Shown: positions 42,254 through 51,316, numbered from the stretch's first letter. The stretch: DNA of 64,000 nucleotides from Virgibacillus_F flavescens (GCF_050574275.1 NZ_CP192260.1:2294001-2358000), one strand, 5' to 3'. Numbers and translations: made by a program. The notes: a model not told the origin generated them from the sequence alone.

Positions 42254-43891
42254 ATGAACAGAATTAAGTGTGAATGTGGGCACGTAAACCCAGAAGGTAC
42301 GGTTCTTTGTGAAGCGTGCGGCAAGCCAATTGAAGGAAATCAGCATATTGATGGTAATGATAAAACAAGGCTGCTAAATATGCGGTATGATGGAAGCGCG
42401 CGCCGCTCACAAACCTATAAAAAATCAATTATAGATAAAATCTGGAACTTTTTTTCATCAGTAAAAGTTGGTGTATGGTTAATCGTTTTAGCTCTAGTTG
42501 CTTCGGCAATTGGCACAATCTTTCCGCAGGAGCAATATATACCTTCTAATGCGCTTTCGAGAGATCCAGCTGTCTATTATGAGAATACATATGGAATTTT
42601 CGGCCAAATTTATTATCAGCTAGGGTTCTACAACTTATATAGTTCATGGTGGTATATGTTGGTAATAGCACTTATTGGTATTTCATTAGTAATTTGCAGT
42701 ATTGATCGTTTTGTACCGTTGTACAAAGCGTTGAAAAAACAAAAACCAAAGCGACATGAAACTTTCCTGAGTCGTCAGCGTCTTTATAGCGAGTCTGAGA
42801 GCGTAACAGATCAGGAACAGCAGAAAATGATTGATGAATTAAGAAAGCAAAGGTATAAAGTTCGGATTGAGAAGGGACATGTTCTAGCTGAAAAAGGACG
42901 CTTCTCACGCTGGGGACCTTACGTCAATCATATAGGGTTAATAATTGTTATGATTGCTGCGATATTACGAATGACTACGCCTATGTATATCGATGAATAT
43001 ATGTGGCTTCGTGAAGGTGAACAACAAGTTATTCCGGGAACACATGGTGAATACTATGCGAAGAATAAAGACTTTATACTGGAAACGTATGATGAAAATA
43101 ATAAACGTTTTGAAAAAGCAATAAAAGAAGAAGGCGTTGTTGCAAAAAACTTCGAGACAGAGTTAGCTATTTATAAAGAAAAGCCTGGTGCTATAGCGGG
43201 AGCTGATGCAGAGCTTGAGAAAATAAAAGAAGGCAGTATTCGTCTCAATCATCCGATGAAATTTGACGGCTATTCGTTATACCAAGCTGGATATCAGAAG
43301 AATGAATTTACAAGTATATCATTTAAGATTCATGAAACGGATGACGAGAAGGAAACCGCGCTTAGCTCATTTACTATCGATTTAACTGATCCAAAATCAG
43401 AATATAAATTAGATAATGGGTTCCGGGTAGTTATTGATCAATATTATCCAGAGTATTACCTGGATAATGGTGAACCACGATCGAAGACTACATATCCACG
43501 TAATCCAGCTTTTGTATTTTTTGTTTATCCCCCAAATAGCGAAGAAGCTGAGGTTAGTTTCGTGGGGATTCGTAAAAATATCGATGCAACTGGCGAAAAC
43601 GATTATAAATTAGGACTGCAGGATTTCGAACTTCGAGACGTAAGTGGTATCACAGTTCGAAGAGATTACACATTACCATTCTTTATTGTAGGTGCTATTA
43701 TCTTTATGATTGGTGTTATTCAAGGAATGTATTGGCAGCACAGAAGAATTTGGATTCACCCTAAAAAAGGCAAGCTCCTGCTTGCAGCGCATACCAATAA
43801 AAATTGGCACGGAATAAAAAATGATATTGAGAAAGTTATAGCAGAGACAAACGTTAAGATGGTAAAGGATCAGCAGGAACTACCTGATTAA
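42254..43891 (+). CDS. resB: cytochrome c biogenesis protein ResB
   Basis: A 545-residue membrane protein of the system II haem-ligation complex with ResC. The N-terminus has a small zinc ribbon (CECGHVNPEGTVLCEACG), as in Bacillus ResB. Membrane helices follow near 68-88, 133-152 and 221-241, then a large outside domain and a last helix near 475-495 (FFIVGAIIFMIGVIQGMYWQH). It helps deliver haem to apocytochrome c. AGGGATACG-type spacing precedes the ATG. It lies between resA and resC as expected. Confidence 0.94.
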   Translation: MNRIKCECGHVNPEGTVLCEACGKPIEGNQHIDGNDKTRLLNMRYDGSARRSQTYKKSIIDKIWNFFSSVKVGVWLIVLALVASAIGTIFPQEQYIPSNALSRDPAVYYENTYGIFGQIYYQLGFYNLYSSWWYMLVIALIGISLVICSIDRFVPLYKALKKQKPKRHETFLSRQRLYSESESVTDQEQQKMIDELRKQRYKVRIEKGHVLAEKGRFSRWGPYVNHIGLIIVMIAAILRMTTPMYIDEYMWLREGEQQVIPGTHGEYYAKNKDFILETYDENNKRFEKAIKEEGVVAKNFETELAIYKEKPGAIAGADAELEKIKEGSIRLNHPMKFDGYSLYQAGYQKNEFTSISFKIHETDDEKETALSSFTIDLTDPKSEYKLDNGFRVVIDQYYPEYYLDNGEPRSKTTYPRNPAFVFFVYPPNSEEAEVSFVGIRKNIDATGENDYKLGLQDFELRDVSGITVRRDYTLPFFIVGAIIFMIGVIQGMYWQHRRIWIHPKKGKLLLAAHTNKNWHGIKNDIEKVIAETNVKMVKDQQELPD

Positions 43892-43917
43892 ACAGCTTGT
43901 TTCGAAGGAGGATTTTC

Positions 43918-45111
43918 ATGGATACATTACTGAATGTAAGTAGTACAATGTTGTATGCTGCATTTTTCCTATATTTACTAGCAACCTTTTTCTTTGGAGC
44001 GACTATTCGCGACAAACACAGTAAAGCGAAAAAAGGAAAATCCGGTACAATCGGTATTACAATCACGATCACAGGATTTTTAGCACAAATTGTATATTTT
44101 ATTACTCGGTGGATTGCAAGTGGACATGCTCCGGTAAGTAACTTATTTGAATTTGTTACTTTCTTTGGAATGGCTATGGTATTTGCATTTATTATTTTGT
44201 ATTTCATTTACAAAGTAAGCGTCTTAGGCCTTTTCGCATTACCAATAGCTTTAATCGTTATTGCATATGCCAGCATGTTTCCAACGGAAATATCACCATT
44301 GGTTCCATCACTACAAAGCCACTGGTTGTATATCCATGTGACTACTGTTTCACTCGGTGAAGCGATATTATCCATTAGTTTTGTCGTTGGGTTAATCTAT
44401 TTAATTCGTACGATTGATCAAACTAAGAGAAGTAAGCGAACCACTTGGCTTGAAATAGTGTTATTTTCCTTAATTATTTTTATTGGTTTCAGCTTGGTTA
44501 GCGTTTTATTCAATGTTGCTGGGTACGAGGCACAATTTGAATATACGACTAATACAGATACAACATTAACAACTGATTATCATCTGCCAGCGATTGCTGC
44601 ACCATACGACGGTACTCTGCTGACAGATGGTGTTATGCAGCCGTGGTTTCAAGCACCTTCCTGGATGCACGGTGTTGACGCTGCAAGGAAATTTAATACA
44701 TTAATCTGGTCAGTTTTTGCGGGCTTAGTCCTGTATGGATTGCTTCGCCTTATTTTACGCAAAAGAATTGGTGCAGCAATTCAGCCTTATTTGATGAAGA
44801 CAAAACCTGACCTTTTAGATGAAATTTCTTACCGGGCAGTTGCGATTGGATTCCCAGTATTTACATTAGGTGGAATTATATTTGCGTCTATTTGGGCTCA
44901 AATCGCCTGGGATAGATTCTGGGGCTGGGATCCGAAAGAAGTATGGGCACTAGTAACATGGTTCTTCTATGCAGCGTTTTTACATTTACGTCTATCAAGA
45001 GGATGGCACGGTGAGAAATCAGCGTGGCTGGCTGTTGGTGGCTTTGCTATTATAATGTTTAACTTAATTGCTGTTAACCTTGTACTAGCTGGTTTGCACT
45101 CGTACGCATAA
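43918..45111 (+). CDS. resC: cytochrome c biogenesis protein ResC (CcsA family)
   Basis: A 397-residue polytopic protein of the CcsA/ResC family that handles and ligates haem. The tryptophan-rich WWD signature is visible as WDRFWGWDPKEVWALVTW, and conserved histidines flank it (ASGHAPVSNLFEF, HGEKSAW). The start is the ATG 7 bases after AAGGAGG. Seven extra upstream codons in the open frame would contain the ribosome site itself and are excluded. It forms the system II complex with ResB. Confidence 0.94.
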   Translation: MDTLLNVSSTMLYAAFFLYLLATFFFGATIRDKHSKAKKGKSGTIGITITITGFLAQIVYFITRWIASGHAPVSNLFEFVTFFGMAMVFAFIILYFIYKVSVLGLFALPIALIVIAYASMFPTEISPLVPSLQSHWLYIHVTTVSLGEAILSISFVVGLIYLIRTIDQTKRSKRTTWLEIVLFSLIIFIGFSLVSVLFNVAGYEAQFEYTTNTDTTLTTDYHLPAIAAPYDGTLLTDGVMQPWFQAPSWMHGVDAARKFNTLIWSVFAGLVLYGLLRLILRKRIGAAIQPYLMKTKPDLLDEISYRAVAIGFPVFTLGGIIFASIWAQIAWDRFWGWDPKEVWALVTWFFYAAFLHLRLSRGWHGEKSAWLAVGGFAIIMFNLIAVNLVLAGLHSYA

Positions 45112-45207
45112 AGCAAATTTAATCAGTAGCAGGACAGGGCATTGTTATTCATATGATTAATAGTGCCTTGTTTTTCACTATTTCAACCTAATGAGGAGGA
45201 ACTACAA

Positions 45208-45924
45208 GTGGAAGTACAAGCAAAAATACTGGTAGTAGATGATGAAGATAGAATACGTCATTTAATAAAAATGTATCTTGAACGAGAAGATTTTGAAGTA
45301 GAAGAAGCTGATAACGGAAATGATGCGTTAGAATTAGCTTTAGAAAATAATTATGATGTCATCTTATTGGATATTATGATGCCTGGAATGGATGGAATTG
45401 AAGTTTGCCAGGAGTTAAGAAAAGAAAAGCAAACACCAGTCATTATGTTAACTGCAAAAGGTGAAGAAGCGAATCGAGTGCAGGGATTTGAAGTTGGGAC
45501 AGATGATTATATTGTAAAACCTTTTAGTCCCCGTGAAGTAGTATTGCGCGTTAAGGCGATACTTAGAAGATCCTCGCAGCCTGGCTACAAAGAAAAAGAT
45601 TCGACATCTACAGATGTGCTTATATTCCCTCATTTATCGATTAATCATGATGCCCACCGGGTAATGGCTGATGGTAAAGAGGTAAGTTTAACACCAAAAG
45701 AATATGAACTTTTATGCTTCCTTGCTAAGGCACCTGACAAAGTATTTAACCGGGAGCTATTGTTAAAAGAGGTATGGCAGTACGAATTCTTTGGTGATCT
45801 ACGAACAGTTGATACGCATGTGAAGCGGTTACGGGAAAAGTTAAATAATGTATCCAGCGAAGCGTCAAAAATGATTGTTACGGTTTGGGGCGTTGGATAT
45901 AAATTTGAGGTAGATGATGACTAA
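45208..45924 (+). CDS. resD: response regulator ResD
   Basis: A 238-residue OmpR-family response regulator. The receiver domain has the acidic pocket VVDDED, the phosphorylated aspartate in ILLDIMMPG and the lysine in IVKPFSP. The C-terminal winged helix contains LTPKEYELLCFL and DLRTVDTHVKRLREK. ResD activates genes for respiration and anaerobic growth. GTG is the start, 7 bases after GAGGAGGA; the frame extends 15 codons upstream without support. Its stop overlaps the resE ATG (TAATG). Confidence 0.95.
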   Translation: MEVQAKILVVDDEDRIRHLIKMYLEREDFEVEEADNGNDALELALENNYDVILLDIMMPGMDGIEVCQELRKEKQTPVIMLTAKGEEANRVQGFEVGTDDYIVKPFSPREVVLRVKAILRRSSQPGYKEKDSTSTDVLIFPHLSINHDAHRVMADGKEVSLTPKEYELLCFLAKAPDKVFNRELLLKEVWQYEFFGDLRTVDTHVKRLREKLNNVSSEASKMIVTVWGVGYKFEVDDD

Positions 45925-47693
45925 TGTTTTGGCGTAGTGTAGTAGGGAAGCTAGCGGTAACAATTTTATTGCTAGTTTCTTTTGTGCTATTTATATTGAC
46001 AATTTTTTTGTTAGAGTTTTTTGAAGAATTCCATATTGGTGAAGCTGAAGAAGATTTGATGCAAACGGCAACCAAAATATCTGATATGGTAGAACATCAC
46101 GAGAGTGAAGATTTGATCCATTTAGCTACGGATCGAGTTAAAGACGATTCGAGCAGAGTAGCAATTATTTTAGATGACGGTAAGATCTGGGTTTCTTCCA
46201 GTTCAAACGATGACTTAGCAGCATTTGAACCTGGATGGATTAAAGCTGACGAAAGTCTTGAACAAGTTATCTCTGATGATCAGCGAGTTCAAAAGCAAAT
46301 TACGATTCCTGACAGTGATAGTGAAATAATGATAGTAGGCACACCTATTTCTAATGGAAATGGAGCTGTTTTTGTTTATCAGTCACTTGAAGTAGTGAAT
46401 GAAACAAAGGCTGAAACAACTAAAATTATTTTCCTGGCAGCTGGAATAGCTATTATTCTAACTACTATTTTTGCTTTTTTCCTTTCTACAAGGATTACAT
46501 CACCTCTGATTAAAATGCGAGAAGCAGCGTTTGATTTAACTAGAGGGGAATTCAATACAAAGGTTCCTATTCTGACGCATGACGAAATTGGTGAACTGGC
46601 GATGGCTTTTAACAGAATGGGTCGGCAATTAAAATTTCACATCAATGCTTTAAGTCAGGAAAAGGAACAATTGTCCAGTATCGTAAGTTCAATGGCAGAT
46701 GGAGTCATAACGCTGAACCGAAGTGGAGATATGATTGTAACGAACCCACCAGCCAATGATTTTATCGAAAGCTGGTATTATGAAAATAAACAACAGATAT
46801 TAGAAACACATAGTCAACTTCCTGAAGAGTTGAACCTTATCTTACAGAACGTCATCAAAAGTGAAAAAGCAGCGATACATGAAATAAGTTTACAAGGCAG
46901 AAACTGGGTTATGATTATGACACCGTTATATGACCAGTCGTACGTCCGAGGTGCCGTGGCAGTTATACGAGACATGACAGAGGAACGCAGGCTGGATAAA
47001 CTTCGTAAAGATTTTATTGCCAATGTATCGCATGAACTGCGCACACCTATTTCCATGTTACAAGGATACAGTGAAGCAATTGTGGACGATATTGCAGATA
47101 CGAAAGAAGCGAAAAATGATCTGGCAAAAATTATCCATGAAGAGTCTCTGAGAATGGGACGTTTGGTTAATGAATTATTGGACCTTGCGAGAATGGAAGC
47201 TGGACATATACAACTCAATATAGAACAAGTAAATGCTAAAGAATACCTAGAACGTATTATTAAAAAGTTTAATGGTGTGACAGGAGATAGAGATATTAAG
47301 CTGAAATTGCACACAGAGATTAAGGAAGAGCTAATTTATATTGATCCAGATCGAATCGAACAGGTGTTTACTAATCTGATAGACAATGCAATCAGACATA
47401 CGAATGAAAATGGGTTTGTAACAGTTTTTGCATCGATAAAAGAAGAAGAACTACATTTTTCGATCGAAGACAGTGGAGTAGGGATACCTGAAGAAGATAT
47501 TCCATTTGTTTTTGAAAGATTTTATAAGGCGGATAAGTCCAGGGCGAGAAACAAAGAGAAAAAAGGAACTGGACTTGGACTAGCAATTGCTAAAAATATT
47601 ATTGATGCCCATAATGGAACAATTACAGTGAAAAGTAAGCTGAATGAAGGAACAACATTTACGTTCAAAATACCACGAAATCTGAATCTATAA
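45924..47693 (+). CDS. resE: sensor histidine kinase ResE
   Basis: A 589-residue membrane sensor kinase paired with ResD. Two membrane helices (about 10-30 and 170-190) flank an outside domain. A HAMP domain (about 190-240) and a PAS domain (about 250-350) follow. The phosphoacceptor histidine is in FIANVSHELRTPISML, and the ATPase boxes are NLIDNAIRHTNENG, DSGVGIPEED and KKGTGLGLAIAKN. It senses redox or oxygen state through HAMP and PAS. Translation is coupled to resD. Confidence 0.95.
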   Translation: MFWRSVVGKLAVTILLLVSFVLFILTIFLLEFFEEFHIGEAEEDLMQTATKISDMVEHHESEDLIHLATDRVKDDSSRVAIILDDGKIWVSSSSNDDLAAFEPGWIKADESLEQVISDDQRVQKQITIPDSDSEIMIVGTPISNGNGAVFVYQSLEVVNETKAETTKIIFLAAGIAIILTTIFAFFLSTRITSPLIKMREAAFDLTRGEFNTKVPILTHDEIGELAMAFNRMGRQLKFHINALSQEKEQLSSIVSSMADGVITLNRSGDMIVTNPPANDFIESWYYENKQQILETHSQLPEELNLILQNVIKSEKAAIHEISLQGRNWVMIMTPLYDQSYVRGAVAVIRDMTEERRLDKLRKDFIANVSHELRTPISMLQGYSEAIVDDIADTKEAKNDLAKIIHEESLRMGRLVNELLDLARMEAGHIQLNIEQVNAKEYLERIIKKFNGVTGDRDIKLKLHTEIKEELIYIDPDRIEQVFTNLIDNAIRHTNENGFVTVFASIKEEELHFSIEDSGVGIPEEDIPFVFERFYKADKSRARNKEKKGTGLGLAIAKNIIDAHNGTITVKSKLNEGTTFTFKIPRNLNL

Positions 47694-47734
47694 ATTGCTT
47701 ATTCATTTGGAGTTTGGTAGGATAAGAATTGTAA

Positions 47735-47740
47735 TATAAT
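47735..47740 (+). promoter_or_regulatory. TATAAT -10 upstream of the cobalamin riboswitch
   Basis: A perfect TATAAT lies 15 bases before the aptamer. A weak TTTGGT is found 16 bases upstream. This is probably the start of the riboswitch transcript. Confidence 0.45.
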
Positions 47741-47754
47741 TGAATACGACGATT

Positions 47755-47910
47755 GAAAATGGTGCGAAAGCTTAATAGGGAACCCAGTGGAGATCTGGGA
47801 CTGTCCTCGCAACTGTAAGTGATGTACGAAATTAGCAAACCACTGTATGTAATCATATGGGAAGGGCTAAAAGTAGGTTGATATCACAAGTCAGTAGACC
47901 TGCCATTTTC
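47755..47910 (+). ncRNA. cobalamin (adenosylcobalamin) riboswitch aptamer
   Basis: The closing helix P1 is GAAAATGG at the 5' end and CCATTTTC at the 3' end. The conserved core elements appear in order: GGTGC, AATAGGGAA, GGGACTGTCCTCGCAACTGTAAGT, a CCACTG helix segment, GGAAGG, and the B12 box AAGTCAGTAGACCTGCC. This is the standard B12 riboswitch. An intrinsic terminator lies 82 bases further on, so control is probably by premature termination when cobalamin binds. The genes controlled encode a DUF4430 lipoprotein and an ECF S component. Confidence 0.95.
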
Positions 47911-47992
47911 TATGTTTCAATGCTTCGAGGAAAAAAGCGATTGAGATAACCGAAACTTAGTATAGATGTGTATTATTTCGTTTGTCTTATTT

Positions 47993-48024
47993 AGCTAACC
48001 TTTCCTTATAAGGTTAGCTTTTTT
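47993..48024 (+). terminator. riboswitch expression-platform terminator
   Basis: AGCTAACCTT pairs with AAGGTTAGCT around a 7-base loop and is followed by six T, between the B12 aptamer and the lipoprotein gene. Confidence 0.88.
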
Positions 48025-48101
48025 GATTTCAAAGCGCGTCTATACTTCTCGCGGATATCTAACGCTTAATCTTCACAAAAAAAATGCTGGAGGTTGAGAA
48101 G

Positions 48102-48524
48102 ATGAGTAGATTTAAATTATTGTTGGTATCATTGTTTTCTATTTTGATTGTATTGGGAGGTTGCAGCACTGGTAATGACGCTGATAATAAAGAGAAACAA
48201 ACAGAAACCAGTGAAAATGTTTCTTCTGAAAATCAGGAGGAAAGTGTAACCGTTTCGATTACTAAAAACAAAGGTGAAGAAACACTATCAGAAAAGAAAA
48301 TCGAAATTGAAGAGGAAGCTATTCTGTATGATGTTATGAAGGAAAACTTCGAAATTAAAGATGATACTGGATTTATAACGTCTATTGATGGGATTGAAGC
48401 AAAAGAAAGCGAGAAAATGGCTTGGATGGTTTCTGTAAATGATGAAATGGCTAGTGTTGGTGCTAAAGAGCTTAAATTATCACCTGGAGACACCGTTAAT
48501 TTTGACTTGCAGTCATGGGAATGA
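48102..48524 (+). CDS. B12-riboswitch-controlled lipoprotein with DUF4430 (transcobalamin-like) domain
   Basis: A 140-residue secreted lipoprotein. The lipobox is LGGC with Cys21, followed by a Ser/Glu-rich linker. Residues about 50-140 resemble the DUF4430 domain: KIEIEEEAILYDVMKENF, a central GFITSIDGIEA, WMVSVNDEMASVGAKELKL and a final PGDTVNFDLQSWE. This domain is related to the C-terminal domain of vertebrate transcobalamin and intrinsic factor. With the upstream cobalamin riboswitch and the downstream ECF S component, I infer that it captures cobalamin or a corrinoid outside the cell. ATG 8 bases after GGAGG is the start; the open frame six codons earlier runs through that site. Confidence 0.82.
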   Translation: MSRFKLLLVSLFSILIVLGGCSTGNDADNKEKQTETSENVSSENQEESVTVSITKNKGEETLSEKKIEIEEEAILYDVMKENFEIKDDTGFITSIDGIEAKESEKMAWMVSVNDEMASVGAKELKLSPGDTVNFDLQSWE

Positions 48525-48530
48525 TGAGGA

Positions 48531-49064
48531 ATGAACAAATCTCAAAAAATAAATACGTATAAATTGACGTTAATTGCTCTCTTGGCAGCGTTAAGTGTAG
48601 TTGGCAGGATAACGTTTTCCTTTATTCCAAATGTTCAACCCGTAACTGCAATCATCATTATATGTGGAATCTTTTTAGGTCCAATAGCAGCAATTACCTT
48701 ATCTGTTCTGACCACATTTCTGACAAATATGATTCTTGGAATGGGAATCTGGACGATATGGCAAATTATTGCATGGGCATTAATTGGCTTAACCAGTGGC
48801 TTGATTGGTAAATATCGAAAAAAGCATTCGATTTTCTTGCTTACTGTATATGCTGTATGTTGTGGATATTTTTATGGTTTAATCTTATCCTTAAACTCAT
48901 TTACTATATCTGGAGACTTCCTGCCGTACTATCTGGCAGGACTTCCATTTGATACAGCACATGCTATAGGAAATGGGATATTTATCGTTTTACTATATCC
49001 AATTATTTCATTCTTTTTCAAAAAATATGCAAGTAAACGATTTACACTTCAAAATACCAACTAA
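48531..49064 (+). CDS. ECF transporter S component, putative cobalamin/corrinoid uptake
   Basis: A 177-residue integral membrane protein with about five or six hydrophobic helices. The pattern fits an energy-coupling-factor substrate-binding subunit: LTLIALLAALSVVGR, then PVTAIIIICGIFLGPIAA and WQIIAWALIGLTSGLIG. S components bind a vitamin and share the EcfA-EcfA'-EcfT module encoded elsewhere; none is in the window. It starts 6 bases after the lipoprotein gene and lies under the cobalamin riboswitch, so B12 or a precursor is the likely substrate. The assignment to B12 is from regulation, not from recognised binding residues. Confidence 0.78.
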   Translation: MNKSQKINTYKLTLIALLAALSVVGRITFSFIPNVQPVTAIIIICGIFLGPIAAITLSVLTTFLTNMILGMGIWTIWQIIAWALIGLTSGLIGKYRKKHSIFLLTVYAVCCGYFYGLILSLNSFTISGDFLPYYLAGLPFDTAHAIGNGIFIVLLYPIISFFFKKYASKRFTLQNTN

Positions 49065-49084
49065 ACCATGTTGGTATTTTTTCT
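49051..49084 (+). terminator. intrinsic terminator overlapping the end of the ECF S gene
   Basis: AAAATACCAAC, the last coding bases, pairs with GTTGGTATTTT around an 8-base loop containing the stop codon. A T run follows. Confidence 0.85.
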
Positions 49085-49109
49085 TTTTGTTATTATAGTA
49101 ATAAGAGAG

Positions 49110-49135
49110 TGTAACATTTTTGTCAGGTATTCGAC
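49110..49135 (+). promoter_or_regulatory. ECF-sigma (sigma-X type) promoter of sigX
   Basis: TGTAAC and CGAC are separated by 16 bases, matching the TGTAAC-N16/17-CGAC pattern of B. subtilis ECF promoters. It lies 25 bases before the sigX ATG, consistent with autoregulation. Confidence 0.7.
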
Positions 49136-49159
49136 TATTTCTTTGAACGGAGAATTCAA

Positions 49160-49693
49160 ATGAAAGATATTTTTGAGGATATATACGATAAATATCATCA
49201 TGATCTGTATAAATTTGTTTTTTATATGGTAAAAGATAAATATGTTACCGAAGATTTAATTCAGGATATTTATATCAAGGTTCTGAATTCCTACCATAAA
49301 TTCAGAGGCGAAAGCAATGAAAAGACTTGGTTATTTTCCATTGCAAGGCATACGACGATTGACTATTTTCGCCGTCAGAAAAGAAAAAGAAGTCGTTTGC
49401 AGGAGTTTTTTGATTGGAACGAAAAAGGTTCCTGGTTACCTGATCCAAAACCATTACCTGAGGAAGTGGCAGAACGGAATGATGACATAAAAAACGTATT
49501 CAGATTTCTCGATCACTGTTCACCAGATCAGAAGAGTGTGCTTATTTTAAGATACATACAGTCGTTTTCAATTAAAGAAACAGCTGAAATACTTAGATTT
49601 ACGGAAAGTAAGGTAAAAACCACACAACATAGAGGATTAAAGATTTTGCAAGATGCATTCAGCAGCTACGAAGAGAAAGGTGGAGATGTATGA
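49160..49693 (+). CDS. sigX: RNA polymerase ECF sigma factor SigX
   Basis: A 177-residue ECF sigma factor with region 2 (YKFVFYMVKDKYVTEDLIQDIYIKV, FRGESNEKTWLFSIARHTTIDYFRR) and region 4 (SIKETAEILRFTESKVKTTQHRGLKIL). SigX in B. subtilis adjusts cell-surface charge and resistance to cationic peptides. Position directly after the res cluster and before the anti-sigma gene supports SigX over SigW or other ECF factors. The stop overlaps rsiX by 4 bases. An ECF-type promoter precedes it. Confidence 0.92.
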   Translation: MKDIFEDIYDKYHHDLYKFVFYMVKDKYVTEDLIQDIYIKVLNSYHKFRGESNEKTWLFSIARHTTIDYFRRQKRKRSRLQEFFDWNEKGSWLPDPKPLPEEVAERNDDIKNVFRFLDHCSPDQKSVLILRYIQSFSIKETAEILRFTESKVKTTQHRGLKILQDAFSSYEEKGGDV

Positions 49694-50664
49694 TGGCAGA
49701 AAAAAAATTAAGAGATACATTACAGCAAATGCCTGACGTCAAGCCTTTAACAGACAAAGAAGAACTTTTTCAGACTATATCTATTAAAAAGGAAAAAAAG
49801 CCAAAAAAGAAATCAAAGAAGCTAGTCTCTATTCCTGTATTCAGCACATTATTTGTATTGGCGCTGGTATTCCTAATCGTTGATGAAGGAGAGAATTCAA
49901 CACTTAATGAGCAAGTTGATGACACAGCCAGTAAGGAATTTTCAAACACGCAGGAATCTATGAGTCAAGATTCGGCGACAATTGAACAAAACGAATTAAA
50001 AAGTGCAGAGAAAAACAATATCGATCAACTTGTAATCCAGGAACTAAGTAATAATGAAAAAATCGTGTATGGAGAAGTTACGGTGAAACAAAGTGAAGCT
50101 GTTATCCCTGTTTCATATGTTCTTTCTGAGAATAATTCCAAAGCAGTAGATGAGCGTGAAATTAATATATTTCAAAACAAACTTTCCTTCTTGTTTAACA
50201 CAGAACAGTATCAGAATAAGATCTATAAAAAGAAAAGTGAACGGGCTCCTTTATTGACTGAAAAAGCAAGTTTTAAACTATATAAACCTGCAGGGGGTGG
50301 GAGAGAGCTGTTAATACCAATTACATCTGGCGAAACAACCAACTTCAAAGATGCTATTATGGAAATGAAAAAACACGAAACTGGGAACACTGTTATGTCA
50401 TCCATACCAAAAAATTTATTTTTTGAGATTAACGAATCTGAAACTGAAAATACAGTTCAGATGACAATTTTGGAAGAAAGTACATTAGTAAATGATATAA
50501 GACATCAACATATGATCGAAGCTATATTAATGACTGCTAAGAGTTATGGTTATCAGGAAGTTACTTTTATTAGTACTAAAATAGACCAAATCGGTCGGTA
50601 CCAATTTAATGAATCAATTCCTGTTCCAATCGCTGTGAACCCGATCAATTCTATTCGCCGCTAG
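49690..50664 (+). CDS. rsiX: anti-sigma-X factor RsiX
   Basis: A 324-residue single-pass membrane protein. A short cytoplasmic N-terminus (about 1-45, lysine-rich) should bind SigX. One membrane helix (about 46-65) is followed by a large outside domain with a low-complexity acidic/Ser linker. The sequence diverges from other anti-sigma factors outside the family core, so the assignment leans on topology and on the overlap with sigX. Two adjacent ATG codons at the start are equally possible. Confidence 0.85.
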   Translation: MMAEKKLRDTLQQMPDVKPLTDKEELFQTISIKKEKKPKKKSKKLVSIPVFSTLFVLALVFLIVDEGENSTLNEQVDDTASKEFSNTQESMSQDSATIEQNELKSAEKNNIDQLVIQELSNNEKIVYGEVTVKQSEAVIPVSYVLSENNSKAVDEREINIFQNKLSFLFNTEQYQNKIYKKKSERAPLLTEKASFKLYKPAGGGRELLIPITSGETTNFKDAIMEMKKHETGNTVMSSIPKNLFFEINESETENTVQMTILEESTLVNDIRHQHMIEAILMTAKSYGYQEVTFISTKIDQIGRYQFNESIPVPIAVNPINSIRR

Positions 50665-50767
50665 CTGGTTGCGACCTCTATGATGAAAGTTTCGGGTTGA
50701 CTTTCCTAAACACCCAAACTACTATTAAGATAATTAAAAATGTATATTCAATAGGATTGATGCAGAG

Positions 50768-51022
50768 ATGGATCAGAAAAATGTAATTCAAATACTTTCA
50801 AGTAAAATAAAGTTAGTGCGTGTGGAGTACAATTACACACAGGACCAAATGGCTACTGTGCTTGGAATCTCTAAGAAAACGCTTGTTCAAATAGAGAAAA
50901 AACGAATAAAAGCTAGCTGGACCACAATAGTTGCTCTTTGTGCTTTATTTCGAGAGAGTGATACCATTCAAAGCGTTGTAGGAGAAAATGTGATGGAGTG
51001 TATTGAAACACTGGCTCACTAA
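50768..51022 (+). CDS. small XRE-family helix-turn-helix regulator
   Basis: An 84-residue protein that is almost entirely one Cro/C1-type helix-turn-helix domain (RVEYNYTQDQMATVLGISKKTLVQIEKKR). A short C-terminal helix follows. It is probably a DNA-binding repressor; its target is unknown. A weak GATGCAGAG element precedes the ATG. It lies alone, convergent with the ferredoxin gene, and shares a bidirectional terminator with it. Confidence 0.75.
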   Translation: MDQKNVIQILSSKIKLVRVEYNYTQDQMATVLGISKKTLVQIEKKRIKASWTTIVALCALFRESDTIQSVVGENVMECIETLAH

Positions 51023-51027
51023 CCTAA

Positions 51028-51063
51028 AACAAACCTGGAACTGAAAACAGAACCAGGTTTGTT
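51028..51063. terminator. bidirectional terminator between XRE gene and fer
   Basis: An 11-bp perfect stem (AACAAACCTGG / CCAGGTTTGTT) with a 14-base loop lies between the convergent genes and reaches the fer stop codon. Confidence 0.8.
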
Positions 51064-51316
51064 AGTTATCTTCAAACTTTAATGGGTCACCATCAAATTT
51101 TTTATCGGATACTTTGATGGAATCAGTTGGACACGCCTCACATGCATCTAGCATATCTTCTTCAAGCACTTCTGGTATGTCCAGCGTCCCCGTATTATCA
51201 TCTACCGCCACAAAAGCAATGCCTTCGTCATCATAATCATAAATATCAGGGGCGGCGGCACCGCATGCGCCACAGGCAATGCACGTTTCTATGTCAACAA
51301 TTGTATATTTAGGCAT
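51062..51316 (-). CDS. fer: ferredoxin, single 4Fe-4S cluster
   Basis: An 84-residue acidic ferredoxin. The cluster ligands are Cys12, Cys15 and Cys18 (CIACGAC) plus Cys62 before proline (ACPTDSI). The other half of a bacterial 2[4Fe-4S] site is missing, so it holds one cluster, like B. subtilis Fer. It carries low-potential electrons, for example to cytochrome P450 or desaturases. GGAGG lies 9 bases before the ATG on the minus strand. It is divergent from ypbB, the B. subtilis arrangement. Confidence 0.93.
   Translation of the reverse strand: MPKYTIVDIETCIACGACGAAAPDIYDYDDEGIAFVAVDDNTGTLDIPEVLEEDMLDACEACPTDSIKVSDKKFDGDPLKFEDN

Noticed and set aside
46814..47314. 166-codon minus-strand frame inside resE
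   Set aside because: It is antisense to the conserved kinase core; the resE product explains the sequence fully.
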